A DNA stretch of 49,854 nt. Source: Bodo saltans. Taxonomy: Eukaryota; Euglenozoa; Kinetoplastea; Eubodonida; Bodonidae. Below the pieces are notes generated by a model that was not told the origin of the DNA, searched no databases, and worked only from the letters and a program-made list of their open reading frames with translations. Every line of letters begins with the position of its first letter. Within the stretch, counting starts at the first letter, position 1. The stretch spans positions 17,802 through 67,655 of the forward strand of contig CYKH01000812.1 of NCBI GenBank assembly GCA_001460835.1. The letters are read 5' to 3'. Shown here in pieces: positions 36,101 to 45,100 of the stretch. The translations under genes were made by a program, and so were the position numbers.

Positions 36101-39100
36101 CGTGGCACCCATCTACCCACCACGATGATCACCCCACCGTCCCCCTCAGCCAAATGTACATCGCATACAACAGGAAACTATTCCGTGCCGTATTGCAGGC
36201 AACGCTCAACTCCTTCCGAGATTTGCGGACACTGATCGCAGGTCGTAGTGCACAAGGGACGCCACGCATTGCGCTGGAGTCGGTCCTTGCTCCTCCTAAT
36301 CTGTTCGTGTCGCCATCCATGGAAGAGATTCAAGCGTCGATGCATCTGTCCATGCGCCTGATGTTAGAGTCCACGCAATCTACTGGCAACTGGCCAAACG
36401 TGCGAGGGGCGTATTCGACTGGTGACTCCGCCGCCTTCTACGAGGAGATCCACAGAAACAAAGAAGTTGTCAAGCAGATCCTCCTCACCTCTGGAGACAT
36501 CCTCAACGCTCGGCGTCAAATGGATGACTTCCTCAAATCGTTCGACATGTTCCGCAATGTGTGGACGCAGAATCCCGCGGATGTGGTGAAGATCTTCGCC
36601 GACCATCCCAACCGCACCCTCGAGGATTACCTTGAGGAGCTGCAGTGCTGCACGCGATTGATGCACCAAGTCGAGCTCATTCCCAACACGGTGGAGATAC
36701 AATGCTTTACGGTAGACAACACGCAACTGAAGCAAGCCCTCGTTAGGATTTTGGAGCGATGGTGCGATCGTTACGGGGCTGCGCTGCACACGATGCTAGA
36801 GCGTCAGCTTGGTGCGTTATTGGACCGCTCTGAGGCAATCTCCAAACGTGTGTCGCACGAGGCGGTGATCACCTTGGAGAACATCGATGGAGAGCTACAA
36901 GGGCTCGATGATGCCAGTTCCACACTCGGTGAGGTTGAGGTTGCGGTGCGCACGATTCTTCGTGGCAGTGATATCCTCACTCGCTTCGGCGTTGGGCAAC
37001 CAACAGAGATTGTAGATCTTGCAACAGACATCACCTTCAAATGGAAGCGAATCCAGGCCGTCTCCTCAGACAAGCGTCACAACATTGGTGACATTCAATT
37101 GTCTTTACGACACGAGCTCAACGAGGCTCTTAAGAAGTTCCATGTCGAGATGTTGTGCTTCCGAAATAATTTCGAAGAGAACGGCCCCCTGGTAGAGGGT
37201 ATCGAACCAAACGATGCGATCGAGAAGCTTCGCCGCTTTCAACGTGCCTTGGACGACAAACTACGCACATGGGGGACTCACTTCAAGGCGGAGCAACGTT
37301 TTGGAGTGCCTGAACCCAAGACATATCCTGAACTGGCGCTTACCGTGAAGGAGATGCACGTGGCGGACCTCCTCTACACGCTGTACCTCCACGTCAACCA
37401 GCGGCTTGAGACGATCGGCAGGACGCTGTGGCGCCTTGTGAAGTATGATGACGTGGTCCATGAGCTGATGGAGCTGCAGTACCGCATCAAGAGGCTACCA
37501 AGCACCATCAAAACATTCAAGGCGTTTCACTCCATGAGAGACAACGTAGAACGGTTGTTGGACATGCAACAAATTGTGGAGCAACTGGGCCACCGCTCCG
37601 TCCGAGAGCGCCACTGGCAGCAAGTCATGCGCATCTGTGGCAGCACTTGGAATATCGACAAAGACGTCTTTACACTGGATATGCTGTGGAATGCGAACTT
37701 GGTCCCTTTTAAGGACGACATCATTGAGTTGGCGATGGCCTCGGAGAAGGAGGGGGAAGTGGAGCTGAAGTTGCAGCAGGTGATCCGTGAGTGGAAGGAT
37801 AAGGAGTTGCGCTTCGCTGAGTACAAGCACCGTGGCCTCATTCTCCTCAAAGGCGACGACACGACCAACCTGAAAGAGAGTCTGGAGGAGGCACTGGTGC
37901 TGCTAGGATCTCTCTTGGCTTCGAAGTACATCGCACCCTTCCGTCACGAAGCATCCAGTTGGTCGTCTCGGCTGATGACGGTGGGAGAGACGATCACACT
38001 GTGGCTTGAAGTTCAGTCTGCGTGGATGTACTTGGAAGCGGTCTTCTCAAGCGGCGATATTGTCAAACAACTTCCACAAGATGCGAAACGGTTTTCGATG
38101 ATTGATCGCCAGTGGGTGAAATTGTTCTTCCGTGCCGTGGAGAGTCCTAACCTCTTAGAGTTCAGCGTGTCCAATGAGATCAAGAACTTGCCGTACTTCA
38201 AAGACCAGCTGGAGTTATGCCAACGTGCCCTTGCTCAGTACTTGGAGTCGAAGCGCAGTGCATTCGCCCGCTTCTACTTTGTGTCGGATGCTGTGCTGCT
38301 TGAGGTCCTAGCTCAAGGCTCCGATCCCACCGCCATGCAGCCCCACTTCAGCGCTATTTACGACGGTATTCACTCTGTTCAGCTGGAGCCCACCGCGGAC
38401 AAGAAACTGTGGAAGGTGAAGGCGTTGGTGAGCGCAGAAGACGAAGTCGTGCATCTGTCAGAAATGGTGTCGTGCGAAGGCAGCATTGAAGAGTGGTTGG
38501 CACGCCTCACATCGGAAATGCAGCACAGCATCCGCGTCGTGCTTCGCGAGGCGGTGGGCGATGCTTTGAGTATCCGCACCGATGTGCAGCTGTTAAAGCG
38601 ATACTACATGGCGCACTTCTCCCAAGCCGTCCTCACCGCTCTGCAAGTGCTCTACACCACTAGCGTCACGGAGGCACTCTCAGGCCCTCCTTCTGCCCGC
38701 CGCGACATGACCAAACGGCTGACGGAGTGCAAAGATGTGCTTGCGGAACAAGCCCGAGGCTCCCTATCCTCCGCAGCACGCACGCATATTCAAACATTAA
38801 CCACCATGGCCGTCCATAACCTAGAAGTGTGGGAGGACTATGGAAAGAAGGCCAAGGACGTCATGTCCTTCGAGTGGCAGCGACAGCTCCGCTTCTATTG
38901 GACCGATCGGAACGAGTGTGTCCTGCGCATCGCAGACGCCGACGTGACGTACTGCAACGAGTACCTCGGAGTGAAGGAGCGTCTGGTCATTACCCCCCTG
39001 ACAGATCGTTGCTACATCACCCTGTCCCAAGCCTTGGCGATGTACATGGGTGGCGCCCCTGCTGGCCCCGCTGGTACTGGAAAGACGGAGACAGTCAAGG

Positions 39101-42100
39101 ACCTGGGAAGGGCAGCCGGCATCTACGTGGTCGTCTTCAACTGTAGCGATCAATTTGATGCTCGAGCAACCGCCAAGATCTTCCGAGGCCTTGCCCAAAG
39201 TGGTTGCTGGGGATGCTTGGATGAGTTTAACCGGATCACGTTACCGGTCCTATCTGTCGTCTCGCAACAAGTGCGCCTTACGTTTGCTGCCTTGAAGCAG
39301 CACTCGAGGGAGTTCCTGTTTGCTGATGGTCTGCCGTGCAAGCTTGTGTCCAGCATGGGCGTATTTGTCACCATGAATCCCGGCTACGCTGGGCGCCAAG
39401 AGCTGCCGGAGAATCTGAAAGCTCACTTCAGGTCCGTGTCTATGATGGTGCCGGATCGTTTGTGCATCATGAAGACCAAGCTGGCAGCCGCAGGATACAA
39501 AATGGATAAGCCCCTCTCCCAAAAGTTTCATCTTCTCTACGCACTATGTGAACAGCAGTTATCGAAACAGCGCCACTATGACTTTGGTCTACGCAACATT
39601 TTGTCCGTTCTTCGGACAGCAGGCGACGTGCTGCGTCAATCTCAGAGCAATGATGAGGAGGCAGTCTTCATGCGCTGCGTGCGTGATATGAACGTTGCGA
39701 AGTTTGTTCACGACGATGTGCCGGTGTTCCTTAGCTTGCTACAGGACATCTTCGTTGGTAAGGTCCCAGAAAGGCTCGTCTTCCGTCAGCTCGAGCAGGC
39801 GCTTCGCGACGCCGCTGTTGAGCAACGCCTCACAGTATCAGATACGTGGATGAAGAAGTGCATTGAGTTGTACGAGACCAAACGAGTTCGCCACGGCGTC
39901 ATGCTTGTCGGCCCAGCAGGCGGTGGTAAGACATCCTGCATGCGTGCACTTCTCAGAGCGCTGCACGCCATCGAGTCTCGCCACAAAGAAGTGCGCCTTC
40001 ACCCCAAAGCCGTTACCGTGGAGCAGCTGTTCGGAACGGTGAATAGCAACGGGGATTGGCGCGATGGCATCTTCTCGTACTTGTGGAGGCGGTGGAACCG
40101 TGAGCGTGGTACTAGCGTCTGGTTGGTATGCGATGGGCCTGTTGACACGTTGTGGATCGAGTCGCTGAACACAGTGCTAGACGACAATCGTGTCTTGACG
40201 CTGGCGAACGGTGATCGGGTTCTCATGAACCCGTCTTTGCGGATGTGCTTTGAGGTGGAGAACCTGCACAACGCATCTCCAGCAACAGTGTCCAGAGCCG
40301 GTATCATCTACGTGAGTCGCGAAGACGTGAGCTGGCGCAGCATCCTGCAGTCCTCTGTCGAGGAGCAAATTGCAGCGAAGGTATGGCCTGTCTCGATTAA
40401 AGACACGATGCTCATCCTCCTGCAAGGCCAACTAGGCTCTGTGCACAGACACGTGGTGAAGACATATCGAAGCTTCCCTGGATTGTCGCTGTCTCACCTG
40501 TGCGGCACTGTGCTGAGCCTCATCCGGAGCCTGATCGCTGCCATCATCGAAACACACGGCACGCCAGACAACCGTCAACACGCCGCATGGACAGGCATCC
40601 GCATGGCCATCTGCTACGGTGTATTCTGGGGCATCGGTGGCTCCCTCGATGTGACCGATCGCACAGACCTAGCCTACCGGATGACGGTGGGCAAGATCCC
40701 CTCCTCCAACTATGAAGTCCCGCCAAACATCCCCCTTCCCATTCCCGCCACCGACGACACGCCGGAGGTCGTGCACTACATTGACGCCTACTTCGTGGAC
40801 ATTGAGCACATGGCGTGGTCACCTTGGGCTGACCACGTCCCAGAGTGGCACGTGCACTGGGATATCAAGCTACCCTCCGTGAACGCCACTGGTGTCTTCG
40901 TGCCGCACCTTGCGTCAACCATTCTGCACAACGTCATGCACGTCCACTTCGAGGACCACCAGCCTGTGCTGTTAATTGGCACGAGTGGCGCCTCGAAGAC
41001 AGCGTTGATGGAAGAGTTCTTGAACGCTGTGCGCACCGATGACATGGCATGGACCAAGAAGAACATCTCGCGTGCTACCACGCCCCTGCAACTGCAGCGC
41101 GTGATTGAGGGGCTGTGCGAGAAGCGCATGGGCTCCATGTTCGGCCCGCTTCGCAATCGTCGCTTGAATTTATTTATTGACGACATTGGCATGGCGGAAC
41201 GGAATGAGTGGGGTGATCAACCAACAGGCGAGATCCTGCGTCAGTTGATGGAGTGCGGCGGCTTCTACAGCGTTGACCGCATTGGTGACTTCCACCGATT
41301 CATAGACATTAAGTTCTTTGCAGCACTCACATCAGAATCTGGCCGAGGTGGCAGCGACACAAGTCAGAAGAGTGCCAGCCAATACATTCCTTCGCGCCTC
41401 ATGCGGCATTTTGCTGTGTACAACTGCCCGATGCCCTCAGAGACGTCCCTCAAAGCAATCTTCGGGGCGATCCTACTGGCGCGGTTTGCCAACACACACC
41501 TTGTGAACGTCTGTGGGCCTCTGGTAAGCACAACAGTGGAACTCTTTAAAAGGTGCCAGCTGCGGCTGCTTCCGTCACCTACCAGGGCTCATTACAACTA
41601 CAGCCTGCGTGATTTGACCCGCACCTTCCAAGGGATGCTCATGTGCCCCATTCAGCACTTGGACTCAGGCGCTGGGCTGGTCGCCCTCTGGCACCATGAG
41701 GTGAGCCGCATTTTCGCCGACAAACTTTGCTTCGAGGAGGACGCGGCGTGGTTCAAGCAAGAACTGCAGATCTGTGCACGAGATTCTCTGGGAGAGTTCC
41801 ATCTTGAACCTCCGGCGATCACAGGCCCTCGGGTCGTCTTTGCCAACTTCCTCGGTGAAAAAATCAGAGACAACACTTCTGGGGAATTTTTGGAACCGCC
41901 AAAAGAGTACCGCCCCTGCCCTGCCCACTCTGTTCAAGCTAAGGCTTATCACAGAATGCAAGAGTTCAATGAAACCAGAAACGTGCGCACCTCTCCCATA
42001 GACATTGTTCTCTTTGATGCTGCTCTGGACCACGTCTGCAGGTTGTGCCGCATTATTTCAATTGCTCGGGGCAGCGCCTTGTGCATTGGATACGGAGGCA

Positions 42101-45100
42101 GCGGGAAGCAGACCACCGCACGACTTGCCGCATACCTTCAGCAACAGCCGATCTTCCAGCCAGCTGTCAACACAGAGTACAGCATCCTCAACTGGCTTGA
42201 GGATTTACGTGGCCAATACTTTGCCGCTGCTGCCCACGGGCACTGCGTTATGCTCATCACGGACAACGACATCAAGTCCGAAGAATTCCTTGAGTACATT
42301 AACACCTCGCTCTCTTCAGGCGACGTCCCTGGTCTCTTCACAACCGATGAGAGGGAAGCTGCTCGCAACACGGTGCGCCCGATTGCGAAGAAATTAAACC
42401 GACGGGAGTTCGAGGACAGCGAGGAATGGCTGTGGCAGTACTTCATTCAACGTGTTCAGGACCACTTGCATTTTGTGATCTGCATGTCACCCCAGGGAGA
42501 GCGATTCCAACAACGCGTTCGTAGATTTCCTGCTATGATTGCAAGCTGCACCATCGACTACTACTTCCCGTGGTCACGGGAGGCGATGCTGAAGGTGACC
42601 GAAGTCGAACTTGAGAAGACTGATTTCCTCACTAGAGCAACCGCTTCCCCTCAAGCCGCCGCGAAACTTCCTCACGCACTGGTGGATGTGGAGTCCTGCG
42701 TTCGTACAGTGTCGCAAGACTACTTTATCGCGCAGCGCCTTACCATCGGAATCACTCCGGCAGGATTCCTTAGCTTCCTCAAGACATTTGTGAAGGTCTA
42801 TCGCCGCAAAGAGAACTCTCTTCGATTTGAAGCCAAGAACTTGAGGATTGGGCTGCAGAAACTCAATCAAGCTGGTCGCGATGTGGTAGCGATGCGCAAG
42901 GAGCTTAACCTAAAGGAAATTGCACTTGCAGCAAGCGCTGCTGAGCTGGAGAAGTTGTTGGACATCATGAGTGTCAAGGTGGAATCAGCCACTTCTAAGA
43001 AGATGCGTGTGCAGGAGGCCACCGACAAAATTGCGGAGGAGGCCGCACAAGTCGCAGCAGGCCGCCAAGAAGCAGAGAATGACCTCGTCGCAGCGCAGCC
43101 AGCACTGGAGTCAGCCAAAGCTGCACTGGAGCAAATCACTCCGACAGACATCATTACACTACGTGCGATGCGTCGCCCACCGGAGATGATTCGACGCATC
43201 TTCGACGGTGTGTGCGTGTTGCTCCACCAACCACTGGAAGAGGTTCGCGTAGCGTTGTCCAACGGTGGCCGAGCACGCATAGAAGACAGCTGGTCGTTAA
43301 GTGGCCGACAAGTGTGCAGCCGTCCGAATCTTCTAGACACACTTCTGTCATTTAACGTGGATGGAAAAGATCGCCTCAACGATGAAACGTGCGAACTCCT
43401 CCTTCCCTACTTGTGGCAGGAGGACTTCACTTTCGATCGGGCCAAAGTAGCTTCGGGTAATATTGCAGGGCTGTGCACATGGGTGCGTGCAATGGAGACG
43501 TACCGCCGCGTTGCAAAGTTCGTTGCGCCCAAGATTGACGCCCTCCGGACCGCCGAGGCAATGCTCCGCATTGCAGATGCAAAATTGCAGACGCAGCGGT
43601 CGGAGCTTGAGGTTGCCGAGAAGGAAATGAACGAGTGCATCGCGGAGGTAGAGGTGGTTCAGCGCGAAAAGGACATCTTAGAGGCTGACACAAACCGCAC
43701 GAAGCGGCGCCTAGCGTATGCGTCCATGCTCATCGATGCACTGGCAGACGAAAAGCGTCGTTGGGAGGAACAAGAAAGCGCCTTCAACGTGACGATGGAG
43801 CGACTCTTAGGAGACAGCGTTTCTGCAGCTGCAATGGTTGCCTTCGCAGGCCCATTCCAAGCGGAGCTGCGTGCTAAACTACTGCGGCTTGTTTCCGAAG
43901 CACTGAGCCTTCATCGTATACCCTACTCGTCCAAAAGTTTTGACTTTACTCGGTTCATGGTGAAGGAAGAAACCATCGCACAGTGGGCCGAGGAGGGGTT
44001 GCCTATGGACACCCAGTCTATTGAGAACGCTGTCATCACAGAACACACGCAGCTTGTCCCATGCTTCGTCGACCCCCAGACGCAGGCGCGATCATGGCTC
44101 CAGGAGCACCTTGCCGATCACAACGCTGTCTTCACCACGATGGCCAGCCCCCATTTTATGAGGACATTGGAGCGACAGATGGAGCGTGGCGATGCACTTG
44201 TGATTGAAGATGCCGTGTTCGGCTCAGACCCACTTCTGCAAGCAATTCTTGCCATGCGACCCACGAAGCCCCTATCCAACAACTTGTATGGATCTCCTAT
44301 GGCTGCGTCATCACGGCGCACGGACTTGTTTTCTTCTCTCACGTTGTCCGGCGGCGATGCACCAAACTCCCCGGAGTTGGTGTGCTACATCCTTGGCACA
44401 TCCTACCCCTGCAGCAGCACCTTTAAACTGTACCTCATTCCCAGTAAGACGCGTGTGGACTTCACTCCTGAAGTGTTTTCGAAGGTGTGCATTATGGATA
44501 ACTCGGTGACTGAAGTAGGCCTCGAGCAGCAACTGCTCGCACGTGTGATCTCCATCGAGAAGGGCGAGCTTGAAGAGCAACGAATTCAAGTGCTCAATGA
44601 AATCCGCCGTAACGAAGAAACGCTTCGACAATTAGAAGAAGAACTTCTGTCGAAGCTATCGAATTCCTCAGGGAGCCTGGTGGACGATGAGACCCTCATC
44701 CTGACGCTACAAAACTCCAAGAGCTCTGCTGAACACGTGAAGGAGCAGTTGACTATTGCGTCTGCGACGAAGAAGGAAATTCAATCAGCCCGTGAGGCAT
44801 ACCGCCCTGTGTCCATCCGAGGTGCCCTGCTGTACTTTGTGATCGCAGAGCTCGCCAAGTTGGAGCCTTCCTACCAAATGTCATTGGATCGTATGCTTGC
44901 CGTGTTTGTGCGTGGTGTGGAGACCAGCCTCGCCGCCACAACTCCTGCGCAGCGCATCCACAACATTGCCCAGACGGTGACACAGTTATTCTTCGCGTTG
45001 GTGGGCCGCGGCCTTTTTGAGCGACACAAAACGCTGTTTAGCTTATCGATCGCCATCCACGTGGAGATTCAATCAGGCGCTGTGAGCGTCGAACACTTCC

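Noticed and set aside
40978-41001. AAA3 P-loop of dynein lacking GK (GTSGASKT) as a novel defect
   Set aside because: A similar loop without the GK pair occurs in DNAH5-type axonemal chains, so it is a family feature rather than a lesion.
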